64,000 nucleotides of DNA from positions 1 to 64,000 of the forward strand of contig CAYUQT010000033.1 in NCBI GenBank assembly GCA_964446835.1, in the 5' to 3' direction. Each line of letters opens with the position of its first letter. Within the stretch, counting starts at the first letter, position 1. This DNA is from CAYUQT01 sp964446835. GTDB lineage: Bacteria; Planctomycetota; Phycisphaerae; UBA1845; JAFGLZ01. The notes under the pieces were generated by a model. It did no database searches. It saw only the letters and a program-made list of their open reading frames with translations, and was not told where the DNA came from. Made by a program: the position numbers and the translations under genes. This document shows positions 1 to 8,700 of this stretch, in pieces.

Positions 1-106
1 CATCTTCACAAATCCATCACTACAGAAACAAGATGGGGTTTACTGGACGCTTACCCCCCTTCTCGCGCAGGGACCCATAGAAGCCCTCTGCGAACGGAGC
101 CGCACA

Positions 107-550
107 ATGTCATCCCACAAACCAGCAGAATCAACCACCCGAGCCAACGCCGCCCCTCTCCATCAGTCTCACACGCGTGACATTTCAGGACAAAACGAGA
201 CAGCCGCCGACCCGCCCCTCCGAGTTCACAACATCGCCCCGACTTCACGCCCGCCGTCACCTGCCCGAACTCAGCCGTCAACGCCACGCTCCCAGACGCC
301 TCCGTGGCCGACACCGGTCGACCCGAAACCCCAGTCACGCCTCAACAGGCGTGACAAACCGAGACAAAGCGAGACATTGGCAAATGCTAACGACCGCCCG
401 AACCGCAGAATCCCCGACTCCCAACCGCCCACCACGCCCGAAAAGCGTGAAATATGTGTCGAAAACGAGACATTCACCGACACGCCCACTCCGAATACAC
501 CCGCCCATCCACCGGCCTCTGATTTCCAACTTCCAACTCCCAACTTCTAG
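107..550 (+). CDS. Possible short repeat-motif protein, decayed relative of the 974 gene
   Basis: Unrecognised 147-residue proline/threonine/arginine-rich protein, low confidence. An ATG preceded by GGAG at 7 nt opens it, and its first codons (Met-Ser-Ser) match the start of the larger gene at 974. Three copies of the local nucleotide repeat fall in one frame and encode RDISGQNET, RDKPRQSET and REICVENET, closely resembling CDTVRQSET and REERVESET in the 974 protein. The globular N-terminal part of the 974 protein is absent here, so this may be a deleted paralogue or simply repeat DNA that stays open in GC-rich sequence. No transmembrane or signal segment is visible. It ends inside the first heptad array. 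Confidence 0.3.
   Translation: MSSHKPAESTTRANAAPLHQSHTRDISGQNETAADPPLRVHNIAPTSRPPSPARTQPSTPRSQTPPWPTPVDPKPQSRLNRRDKPRQSETLANANDRPNRRIPDSQPPTTPEKREICVENETFTDTPTPNTPAHPPASDFQLPTPNF
440..540 (+). repeat. ~100-bp direct repeat, copy A (tandem partner at 607)
   Basis: This stretch recurs at 607-707 with an offset of exactly 167 bases and only a few mismatches, for example G457 versus A624. Each copy contains one GAGACATT repeat, a shared CACGCCCACTCCGAATACAC segment and then a heptad array. The pair is therefore a tandem duplication of a composite unit. The 167-bp period is not a multiple of three, so the duplication does not preserve a reading frame. Confidence 0.8.
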
Positions 551-583
551 CTCCTAACTCCTAGCTTCTACCTTCTACCTCCT
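521..583 (+). repeat. Degenerate 7-bp tandem array (9 units)
   Basis: Nine consecutive heptamers, all variants of AACTCCT: GATTTCC, AACTTCC, AACTCCC, AACTTCT, AGCTCCT, AACTCCT, AGCTTCT, ACCTTCT, ACCTCCT. The strand is almost purely pyrimidine apart from one or two purines at the start of each unit. It resembles the short tandemly repeated (STRR-type) heptamers known from cyanobacteria and other bacteria. That comparison is from memory and was not searched. Confidence 0.8.
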
Positions 584-606
584 GCCCCCATCCCCCGCGT
601 CTCCCT

Positions 607-707
607 GAAAAGCGTGAAATATATGTCGAAAACGAGACATTCACCGACACGCCCACTCCGAATACACCCGCCCACCCACCGGCTTCTAGCTTCCAACTCC
701 TGACTCC
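607..707 (+). repeat. ~100-bp direct repeat, copy B
   Basis: Second member of the 167-bp-period tandem duplication that starts at 440. It contains GAGACATT copy 4 and the same CACGCCCACTCCGAATACAC segment, and leads into the second heptad array. No open frame equivalent to the one at 107 continues across it. Confidence 0.8.
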
Positions 708-736
708 TGACTTCCAACTCCTAGCTTCTCTCTCCT
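681..736 (+). repeat. Degenerate 7-bp tandem array (8 units)
   Basis: Eight consecutive heptamers of the same kind as at 521-583: GGCTTCT, AGCTTCC, AACTCCT, GACTCCT, GACTTCC, AACTCCT, AGCTTCT, CTCTCCT. The array sits in the same position relative to repeat copy B as the first array does to copy A. Unit order and number differ, which indicates slippage since the duplication. Confidence 0.8.
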
Positions 737-830
737 GCCCCAACACAGATCACCCGCCCCTTTCTCCAGTGCGGAGGGACGGAGAGATGCATCAACGCCA
801 TGACGCGCCCACCCGTTCCGAAAAACGCCC

Positions 831-911
831 CCTCCGAGCCGGGCAGTCTCTGCCCGGATATCCGGACCGGCACGGTCCGGCACAGCCATGTAGGGTGCGT
901 CGTGACGCACC
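831..911 (+). repeat. Cluster of three perfect palindromic hairpins
   Basis: Three inverted repeats follow one another. CCGGGCAG/CTGCCCGG lies at 839-857 with a 3-nt loop. CCGGACCG/CGGTCCGG lies at 862-880 with a 3-nt loop. GGTGCGTC/GACGCACC lies at 894-911 with a 2-nt spacer. The first, with its flanks 831-860, recurs at 1566-1596 with one inserted base. None has a T-tract, so they look like dispersed palindromic (REP-like) elements rather than terminators. They end about 60 bases upstream of the gene at 974. Confidence 0.7.
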
Positions 912-973
912 ACTCGGACGCGTAACAGAAGCTGCTTTCAGTCAGTACCTGCGCAGGCAAAAGGAGACCGCCG

Positions 974-1882
974 ATGTCATCCCCAGAAACACCCTCAACT
1001 ACGAAAACCACCACCCCCGAGCCCCCAGCTCCAGATAAGCCCATCTCCCTGTACGAGCAAGCCTCCAACCTGGTCCTCCACCGCATCCTGTTAGCGTTGT
1101 CCAGCCCAAACCTCCTGCCCAGCGATCTGGCCAGGCTCGCCTCCGCCACCGCCACGCTCACACGCGCCAACGCCTACGCCCAGACCGCCGAGCTCCAGCG
1201 ACAACTCCTCCGCACCAAAATCAACAAGCTCATCCCACCCCCCGAAGAGGACTTCTTCGCCCCAGAGAACCTCGAAAAGGTCCGCGCCCGAGTCCGCGCG
1301 ATCTACGGCATCGACTGGGACTTCGCCAACCCGCCCGCCGATGATCCTTCATGGGAACCGCCACCCGGCTTTATCGGCGAATACATCCCCGAAGGCTCCT
1401 CAGTCCCCACCATCCGATCCGCCCACGTCAAGATGTGTGACACAGTGAGACAAAGTGAGACATTCGCCGACAAACCCGGTCGCACTCAGAACGAATCCCC
1501 CATGCCCCGCCAAACCCCTTCCCCAAAAACACGTGAAGAACGTGTCGAAAGTGAGACATGCTCCCCTCCGAGCCGGGCAGTCCTCTGCCCGGATACCCCA
1601 ACTCTGACGTCCCCTTCCGGTCCGAGCCCCGGCCTTCATGCCGGGCGGACCGCCAGCTCCCCCCTCGAAACGCGTGAAGAACGTGTCGAAAGTGAGACAT
1701 CCACCGACCCCTCCCCCCCCCGCCGCTCCATCCGAATGCATGGCACCGAAGTCGTCTGGAACAGTACCGACGTCCCAACACGCCCCGCGTCCGAGGCACC
1801 GGCTTCGCAGCCCCACCGGCCACCTGACACATACCCGACCGACTCCCCGCGAAACTCGATCCATGAGGGAGACACCCCATGA
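974..1882 (+). CDS. Unknown protein with helical N-terminal domain and repeat-built C-terminal tail
   Basis: 302 residues with an excellent start: AAGGAG ends 8 nt before the ATG. Residues 1-25 are Pro/Thr-rich. Residues about 25-150 form a plausible helical globular domain, with one helix full of Ala, Leu and Arg and then a segment ending near AIYGIDW. From about residue 155 the protein becomes low-complexity, and it is there that the genomic repeats lie in frame, encoding CDTVRQSET once and REERVESET twice. Two genomic hairpins also sit inside this tail. I do not recognise the family. A small DNA-binding or terminase-small-subunit-like role crossed my mind from the helical part, but nothing confirms it. 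The stop overlaps the ATG of the next small frame (ATGA). Confidence 0.6.
   Translation: MSSPETPSTTKTTTPEPPAPDKPISLYEQASNLVLHRILLALSSPNLLPSDLARLASATATLTRANAYAQTAELQRQLLRTKINKLIPPPEEDFFAPENLEKVRARVRAIYGIDWDFANPPADDPSWEPPPGFIGEYIPEGSSVPTIRSAHVKMCDTVRQSETFADKPGRTQNESPMPRQTPSPKTREERVESETCSPPSRAVLCPDTPTLTSPSGPSPGLHAGRTASSPLETREERVESETSTDPSPPRRSIRMHGTEVVWNSTDVPTRPASEAPASQPHRPPDTYPTDSPRNSIHEGDTP
1435..1707 (+). repeat. GAGACA-repeat cluster, copies 5-7, inside a coding frame
   Basis: Copies lie at 1435-1470 (GTGTGACACAGTGAGACAAA then GTGAGACATTCGCCGA), 1531-1560 and 1672-1707. The last two share GTGAAGAACGTGTCGAAAGT followed by GAGACAT. All three lie in the frame of the 974 gene and encode a [RC][DE]-x4-SET peptide motif. 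Spacing is irregular (96 and 141 bases between starts), which rules out a simple tandem array. Confidence 0.75.
1566..1651 (+). repeat. Two hairpins within the 974 gene
   Basis: CCGGGCAG/CTGCCCGG at 1573-1592 is a second copy of the palindrome at 839-857, sharing about 30 bases. A further hairpin at 1619-1651 pairs GGTCCG with CGGACC outside and CCGGC with GCCGG inside. Hairpins normally found between genes are here translated, supporting the idea that the gene's 3' part grew by repeat insertion. Confidence 0.65.
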
Positions 1883-2046
1883 AACCCGATCATCGCCCCC
1901 GACCGCCGCAAAACCGAACCCTCCGGTTCACGACTCTCGCCGCGAATCGGAATCGCACAACCGGTCGCCCCCGGACCGGCCCGAACCGGCCGCCGGAGAA
2001 CAAACGCGTGACGCCCCGACATCAACCAGGCCCTCTCGCAAAGTGA
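1879..2046 (+). CDS. Possible 55-aa basic peptide, coupled to the 974 gene
   Basis: The ATG overlaps the stop of the 974 gene as ATGA, the classic arrangement for translational coupling. The peptide is very basic, with about a quarter of residues Arg or Lys and many Pro, Asn and Thr, and has no hydrophobic segment. I do not recognise it. Composition alone cannot separate a real small protein from chance open GC-rich sequence, so the overlap is the main support. Confidence 0.3.
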   Translation: MKPDHRPRPPQNRTLRFTTLAANRNRTTGRPRTGPNRPPENKRVTPRHQPGPLAK

Positions 2047-2279
2047 CCTGGACCGGTAATGGATCCCCCCGCCGACCGCCCCTTCGCGATCGGCGATCGC
2101 ACGACGGTAAACAACCGCTCGTGTCAACGGGATTTCCTGCCGCGATTCACCAGTTCCCGTCGCGCCGGAGATCACGCATCGCGCGCGAGGTTGACTCCAG
2201 GCCCCGCGGATGCGAAATTAAAGTAGGCTCAAACGTGGTTCCTTTCCTCGCTGTCTGAGGCGAAGGGGAGAAGACTATA

Positions 2280-4157
2280 GTGCGCGCTGATCAACATGTG
2301 CTCATGACGGGATTCCCAGGCTTCCTCGCTGACAACCTCATCCGTCGGTGTCAGGAAACGCAGGCGGGACTCTTCTGGCATCTCACCGTGATGCCCGACC
2401 AGTTGGCCCTTGCCGGCACGAGACTTCGCCAGCTCGGCCTGATGGCCTCGCAATACGCCATCTACCCTGCCGACATCACCCAGCCCGACATCGGCCTGTC
2501 CCCGCCCGACGTCCAGCGAATCAAGGACACCGTCGAACGGTGCTATCACCTGGCCGCACTCTACGATCTGACGGCACCGCCCGCCGTCTCCGACGCCATC
2601 AACGTCCGGGGAACACGCACGGTCCTCGAACTCCTGACCGGCTGCACCCGGCTCCGTAAATTCAACTACATCAGTACGTGTTATGTCTCAGGAACACTCG
2701 AAGGCAGCATCGCCGAAAGCGCGCTGATCGAACCCCCGGCCTTTCGGAACGAGTACGAGCGAACGAAGTTCCTCGCCGAAAAGGCCGTGCGAGAATACAC
2801 CCACCGTCTGCCGACCACCATCTTCCGCCCCGCCGTCGTGGTCGGAGACTCTCAGACCGGCGAGACCGCCAAATTCGATGGCCCCTACGTCCTCATCTCC
2901 TTCCTGAAATGGGCCAGGTACTTCGCCCTCTGGATGCCCAACTTCGGCTTCGAAACCACGAAGTTCAACTGCGTGCCCATCGATTTCGTCACCACCGTCA
3001 TGAGAGACGTCGGCCTGTCCGACGAGTTCATCGGACAGACCCTCCAGATCGCCGACCCGACGCCGCCGACCACCGCGGAGTCCTTCGAGACCATCTACTA
3101 TCAGATCACAGGCCGGCGATGCTTCAACATCAGCTACGGCCTCAAGAAGGTCACCCTGAATCTGATGCATCGCTTCCCGATGGACCTCATCACGGGAATC
3201 CCGGCCCAGTCACTCGATTACTTCCACCACCGCGGGCAGTATCGCACCGACAACCTCGAAAATGCCTGCCACCGGTTCAGCATCCGGCTTCCCCAGTGGA
3301 AGGAGTTCTACAGACCCATGGTGCGATTCGCCCTCGCCGAACGTCGGCACGCACCCAACGCCGCCGTCGTGGGCGAATTCAGACGATGGTGCCTCGTCTT
3401 CCGGCTGCTCTACCTCATCACCGGACTGGCGATCCTGCTCTTCCCAGGAACCGTCTGCCGCCTCCTCAGCGTGGCCGATGGCGGGAGGGCCCTGAACGCG
3501 CTCACACAGGACAACCTCCTCTACCGCCCCCTGGCCGTGTCGCTGCTGACCGCCCTCTACGTCAGCGTGACCACCCTCGAGCGGAACCCCTTCATCAACC
3601 CCCTCCACATCCTCATCATCTGGGCGAAGATGGTCTCCACCGTCTTCTACTTCACGTTCGCGATCTACCTCGGCGCCGTCTCGCTGGCCATCTGCGGTCT
3701 CATCGACGGCGTCATCGCCCTCTTCCACATCCTGTTCTACCGTCGATTGAAAGGTGTCCGCGACATGATAGGCGGAGAGTTCCAATGGGACTTCTTCGAC
3801 CTGGTCTTCCCCCAACGATTCATCCTCGCATTTTCTGAAGCAATGACCCCCGGCCTGGAAGACCCGGTGGATGTCCGCCGCGTGGCCGAAGGGGTCAGAC
3901 ACGATGTAAGACAACTACCCTTCCCCATGCGGTGTGCCTTCCTCATCTGCTGCCAATTCAGTTCCTTCATCCTCCCAAGCCTCTACGGATTCCGACCTTT
4001 TGTCCTGATGAAACCGGAGCATCGCCAGCAGTTCTTGCGACGCGTCCAGGACGCACCGCAGAGCCGGTCAAAGCTCCCCCTCATGTTTGTAAAGCTGGTC
4101 TGCTCCAACCAATTGTTCAGACAGGAATCGTATCTGCATTCAATCGGAGTCTCGTAA
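2280..4157 (+). CDS. Membrane-extended SDR / fatty-acyl-reductase-like oxidoreductase
   Basis: 625 residues starting at GTG, with AGGGGAG 11 nt upstream. The N-terminal half (about 5-330) is an extended short-chain dehydrogenase/NAD-binding_4 (male-sterility type) Rossmann domain. Its dinucleotide motif is TGFPGFLA at residues 10-17, with ISTCYVSG strand 5 and a Y159-x3-K163 catalytic pair. The C-terminal part (about 385-525) carries roughly four hydrophobic helices, then a soluble tail, so the enzyme is probably membrane-bound with a cytosolic catalytic domain. Fatty-acyl-CoA reductases and 3-beta-hydroxysteroid dehydrogenases share this fold, and substrate cannot be told from sequence. The stop lies 3 bp before the GMC gene, so the two are almost certainly co-transcribed and may act in sequence on one lipid or alcohol. 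Confidence 0.8.
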   Translation: MRADQHVLMTGFPGFLADNLIRRCQETQAGLFWHLTVMPDQLALAGTRLRQLGLMASQYAIYPADITQPDIGLSPPDVQRIKDTVERCYHLAALYDLTAPPAVSDAINVRGTRTVLELLTGCTRLRKFNYISTCYVSGTLEGSIAESALIEPPAFRNEYERTKFLAEKAVREYTHRLPTTIFRPAVVVGDSQTGETAKFDGPYVLISFLKWARYFALWMPNFGFETTKFNCVPIDFVTTVMRDVGLSDEFIGQTLQIADPTPPTTAESFETIYYQITGRRCFNISYGLKKVTLNLMHRFPMDLITGIPAQSLDYFHHRGQYRTDNLENACHRFSIRLPQWKEFYRPMVRFALAERRHAPNAAVVGEFRRWCLVFRLLYLITGLAILLFPGTVCRLLSVADGGRALNALTQDNLLYRPLAVSLLTALYVSVTTLERNPFINPLHILIIWAKMVSTVFYFTFAIYLGAVSLAICGLIDGVIALFHILFYRRLKGVRDMIGGEFQWDFFDLVFPQRFILAFSEAMTPGLEDPVDVRRVAEGVRHDVRQLPFPMRCAFLICCQFSSFILPSLYGFRPFVLMKPEHRQQFLRRVQDAPQSRSKLPLMFVKLVCSNQLFRQESYLHSIGVS

Positions 4158-4160
4158 GCC

Positions 4161-5660
4161 GTGACGCAGAGAAACGATGGTATCGTGATTGGCGGGGAAC
4201 TCAGCGGACTGCACACCGAATCGTGTGATGTCTGCATCCTGGGATCCGGACCCGGCGGCGCCATCGTCGCCGACGAGATGATCAAGGCCAACCGCCGAGT
4301 CATCATGGTCGAGGAAGGGCCCTTGCCCGAACCCGGAGCCTCCATCTCGCCCCCGGAGGCCATGAAGTACTACCGAAATCAGGCCCTCTATACCACGCAC
4401 GGCCCCGTCCACCTCCCCATCTTCACCGGATGCGTCTTCGGCGGAACCAGCGTGATCAATTCCGGCACCTGCCTGCCGACCCCCGACAGAGTCTTCGACT
4501 GGTGGGCCAAAGACCTCGGTGTCGAATTCGACCGACCGGCCTGGCGCGAGATCGAACGGCAACACAACGCCATTCTGTCCATCCAACCCTGCCCCCCGGA
4601 ACGAATGAGCCTCGACAATCAGCTCTTCGCCCGTGGCCTCGACCTGCTCGGAATGACCGGTGGTGGCCCCCTCTCAAGGGCCGAAAGGGGCTGTGTCGGA
4701 AGTGCCCGATGCTGCTTCATCTGCCCCAAAGACGCCAAGCAGGCCGTCAACCTCAACCTCCTGAAGAAGGCACTCGAAAACGGCATGCGGACCTATATCG
4801 AAACCCGCGCCGAACGCATCGAGATGGAAGGCCAGCGCGCCAGCGCCGTCGTCTGCTCCACCGCCGCACGCGGCCGCGTCGTCATCCGCGCGAATACCTT
4901 CGTCCTGGCCATGGGCGCCCTCTGCACCCCCGACTTCCTTCTCAAGAACGGCTTTCGCAGACAATACCCTACCCTGGGACGCAACCTGTCCATCCATCCC
5001 GCGTCCAAGGTGTTCGCTGAAATGCCCCATTCCGTCCGGCCGTGGGAGGGCGTGCCGCAATCGTTCCGATACGATGACCCCGCCAACCCCGACGTCCACT
5101 TCGAGGGGGCCTCGCTGCCCCCATCACCGGGCGCGACCACCGTCCCCCTGTTCGGACCCGATCTGGCCGAGTGGATGCAGATGTACGACCGCGTCGCCGG
5201 CTTCGGATTCTTCCTGGCCGATTCCGACTACGGCCGCCTCTACCATGTGCCGGGCGTCGGACCGGTCGTCCGATACAACCTGGCCCCCCGAGATGTCGAG
5301 AACTACTGCTTCGGCATCAAGCTCGTCGCACGCGTCTGGTTCGCCGTGGGCGCCCGCCGCGTCCTCCTGCCCATCTCAAACGGACGCCACATCTTCGATT
5401 CCTACGACGACGTCGAGAGCACCCTCCAGCCCGGAACCCTCCGCGCCAACCACCTCTACGCCTCGGCGTTCCATCCGCTGGGAACATGCCGGTTCGCCAA
5501 GGACACCGAGCTGGGCGTCGTGGATGCCAACGGCCGCTGCCACCGCCACGAAAACCTCTACATCTGCGACGGCTCGGCCATCCCGGGCCCGCTCCACGTC
5601 AACCCGCAGGTCACCATCATGGCCTTCTGCCGACGGGTGGCTCGGGGACTTCTGCGGTAG
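4161..5660 (+). CDS. GMC-family FAD-dependent oxidoreductase
   Basis: 499 residues from GTG, only 3 bp after the reductase gene. The N-terminus has the FAD dinucleotide motif GSGPGG (residues 28-33), followed by a GMC-type Gly-Gly-Thr-Ser segment. A cysteine-rich stretch (CCFICPKDAK) precedes the substrate domain. The C-terminal GMC signature is clear: HPLGTCRF with H438, then DGSAIPGPLHVNPQVT with N481. A His/Asn active pair is the cholesterol-oxidase variant, whereas many other GMC enzymes have His/His, so an alcohol or sterol-like substrate is reasonable but inferred. No signal peptide is seen, so it should be cytoplasmic. Together with the upstream reductase it likely interconverts alcohol, aldehyde or ketone forms of a lipid. 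Confidence 0.9.
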   Translation: MTQRNDGIVIGGELSGLHTESCDVCILGSGPGGAIVADEMIKANRRVIMVEEGPLPEPGASISPPEAMKYYRNQALYTTHGPVHLPIFTGCVFGGTSVINSGTCLPTPDRVFDWWAKDLGVEFDRPAWREIERQHNAILSIQPCPPERMSLDNQLFARGLDLLGMTGGGPLSRAERGCVGSARCCFICPKDAKQAVNLNLLKKALENGMRTYIETRAERIEMEGQRASAVVCSTAARGRVVIRANTFVLAMGALCTPDFLLKNGFRRQYPTLGRNLSIHPASKVFAEMPHSVRPWEGVPQSFRYDDPANPDVHFEGASLPPSPGATTVPLFGPDLAEWMQMYDRVAGFGFFLADSDYGRLYHVPGVGPVVRYNLAPRDVENYCFGIKLVARVWFAVGARRVLLPISNGRHIFDSYDDVESTLQPGTLRANHLYASAFHPLGTCRFAKDTELGVVDANGRCHRHENLYICDGSAIPGPLHVNPQVTIMAFCRRVARGLLR

Positions 5661-5740
5661 CAGCCGTCATGCCGCCGGCCGCCCAACCTGCTGCCCCGGC
5701 CTGCCCGAACGTGCGGTCACCCACCCGATCCGCATGTCCC

Positions 5741-8700
5741 TCATGGAACATCCGGACCCGGCCCCCGAGCCAACACCTCCCGGATCTTCTCGGCCATCGT
5801 CTTCAACTGATAGGGCTTCTGGATGAATCCGGCCAGCCCCTTGCCGACGAACTGCTGCGAGACCTCCTGCTCGTTGTAACCGCTGGACATGATCACCCGG
5901 ACATCCGGCCTCAGCCGACGCAGTTCGCGGAAGGTCTCGGCACCGTCCATGCGAGGCATCGTCAGATCCAGGATGACGCACACGATCTCGTCTTTGTGAT
6001 TGCGGAAAAGCTCCAGAGCCTCATGACCGTCGCCCGCCGTCATCGCCCGGAAACCCAATCTCTCCAACATCACCTTTCCCAGCGACCGTACGGTCTCCTC
6101 GTCGTCTACGAGAAGGACCGTCCCACTGCCTCGCCACGAACTCGGTCGACCCGTATCGTTCGAAAGCGACTCGACCGGTTTGGCGGAGGCAGGAAGCAAG
6201 ACCTTGAACGTTGTCCCCTTGCCGGGTTCGCTGCTGACCCGAATCGCCCCCTTGTGCCCTCGAACGATCCCCAGGACCGCCGCAAGCCCCAGGCCGCGTC
6301 CCGTGAACTTGGTCGTGAAGAACGGATCGAAGATCCGAAGTCGCGTCTGCTCGTCCATGCCACACCCGGTGTCGACCACCTCCAGACAGACGTACAGCCC
6401 CTCCGGCAACGGCTCGTTCAGCCACGCCTCCGAATGATCCTCCCGATCCATACGAACCGCGCCCGTCGAGACGGAAATCACACCGCTCTTGTCTCCGATC
6501 GCCTCCGATGCATTAACGATCAGATTCATGATGATCTGACGCATCTGCGAAGCGTCCGCTTCTACCGTCGGCAGGTCGGGAGCAAGGTTGTACTTCAGCA
6601 CCGCCTTCTTGGAAATCGACACGTCCAGCATGTGGGCCATCTCTCGGACCACCTCACCCAGGTCGATCGGCTGAACCACGAAGCGACCCTTGCCGGAGTA
6701 GGCAAGCATCTGCCGGCAGAGTTCGGCCGCACGGCGAGAGGCCTTCTCAATGGCATCCAGGTTCTCACGAACCGGAGAAACCGGCGACAGGTCCTGGAGC
6801 GCCAGGTCCGCATGCCCCAGAATCGCCATCAGAAGGTTGTTGAAATCGTGAGCGATACCGCCGGCCAGAATCCCAAGGCTTTCGAGCTTCTGCGTGTGGC
6901 GGATCTGCTCGTCCCGCCGGCGCTGTTCCTCTTCCGCTCGCTTCTGCTCTGTGACGTCGGTAACCAACCCCTGAAGGGCAACAGGCTTGCCTGCTGCATC
7001 TCGCAGAAGCACGTTGCGCTGATACACCCACCTGACCTCGCCCGACCGGTGAACGATCTGAAACTCATAAGTCGGTGGGACTTCGCCGACCAGCATATTC
7101 CTCTTCTGAGTGTCAACGTAGTCCCGCCAGGCCGGATGAACGATTTCCTGGATCAGAAGCGGATTGGCGTAGAACTCCTCAGGCGAGTGGCCGGAGATTG
7201 TAGTCACCGCCGGGCTGATGTACTCATAGCGACCGTCAGGCAACGACATACGATAGATGATGTCCCGCGAGTTCTCCGCCAGAAGACGGAACCGCTCCTC
7301 GTTTCGGGCCAAAGCCTCCTCCGCCCGCTTGCGATCCGTGATGTCCACGGCAAGCCCGAGGACATGGTCCTTGTCGCCCAGTCTCGCACGCACGCCGCGA
7401 AACAGGTACGGTATGCGCTGGGCTTGTCGAGTGAAGAGATCCGCCTCCACCAGGGCTTCTCCCTCCAGAAGACACTTCCGAAACGCCTCTTGAATCAGTG
7501 CCTTGTCCCGTGCCGTCTCAAAGAAATCGGTCGGCAACCTGTAGAGCATCTCTTCGGCCGGAACGCCGGATACCACCTCGAATTGCCGATTCCATCGGAG
7601 AAGTCTGCCGGACTCGTCAAACACATAGAAGATCCCCGGCAATCCATCGATCGTCGCCTCCGAAAAGCCTTTCTCTTGACGAAGGGCCTCTTCCGCCCGC
7701 TTCCGCTCCGTGATGTCGCGGGAGAGGGAGTGGAGAATCGTCCTTCCACCAAGGTGGATCGCCGTCAGCCGAACTTCAACGGTGAACTCCGAACCGTCCT
7801 TCCGGCGAGCCAACCATTCGAACTGATGACTGCCCTTCCGACAGGCCAGATCCATCTCCTCCCGGGCCATCTCCGAGGAAAGCCGGCCACATGGCTGCCT
7901 CTCCGCCGCCAGCTCCTCCGGCGCTATTGCGATCAACTCCTCCTTGGAAGATGCTCCATACAGCCTGACGGTCGCATCATTGCACTCAATGCAACGCCCT
8001 TCATCCAGCAGGGCGATAGAATCGGCCGACTTGGCAAAGACCTCGCGGAATCGTTCCTCACTTTCTCGAAGCGCCTCCTCCGTTCGCTTCCGCTCCGTGA
8101 TATCCTCGAAGAAAACCAGCGCCCGGTCGCCCACGAGCGTCCCCAGAATCTCGACGCGACGGACCGTACCGTCCTTACAGGTCACGTCGGCCTCTCCGGG
8201 GCCGATATCGGTGTTCTGGGTCCGTGCCCGTTCGACCAGTCCATCCCAGTACTTCTTCATCTCCTCTCGATAGATGGGATCGGGATATATGCGGAGGAAC
8301 CACTGTTCAAGATTCGGCAGCTCCTCGGTCGAGTATCCGAACAACGAATAGAACTTACGATTGCAGAACTCGATGATCCCCTGAGCATTCGACCAACCGA
8401 TCGCCAAGGGCGAGGCCTCCAGAATCCTCCGCAACTGCTCTTCGCTCTCCCGAACCCGCTGATCGACCAGCCTGTGCTCGGTGATGTCTCTGGCAATTCC
8501 AACCGTCCCGATGATCTGGCCCTGGCTGTCACGGATGGAGGTCTTTGTCGTCTGATACCAACGGGTGTGCCCCGCATGATCCACAACCTTCTCTTCGATG
8601 TGCAGAGGCTGGCCCGTCCGAAGAATCTCGGCGTCCTGCGTTTTGAAGACCTCTGCCGTCTCCCTGGGCCACAGGTCGAAGTCCGACTTGCCGATAAGCT

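Larger units (their letters stand above)
175..647 (+). repeat. GAGACA-repeat cluster, copies 1-4
   Basis: Four copies of a dispersed repeat lie at 175-210, 349-380, 445-480 and 612-647. All begin GCGTGA or GCGTGAC and contain GAGACA or GAGACATT about 20-25 bases later. The last two read GCGTGAAATATRTGTCGA then AAACGAGACATTCACCGA. Three further copies lie at 1435-1707. Within copy 2, GAGACA itself occurs twice in tandem. The function is unknown. Confidence 0.75.

Noticed and set aside
521..736. Possible CRISPR array
   Set aside because: The repeats are contiguous 7-bp units with no spacers of constant length, and no cas genes are present.
839..911. Rho-independent terminators
   Set aside because: The three hairpins have perfect stems but no U-tract on either strand, and they recur elsewhere, so repeats are the better reading.
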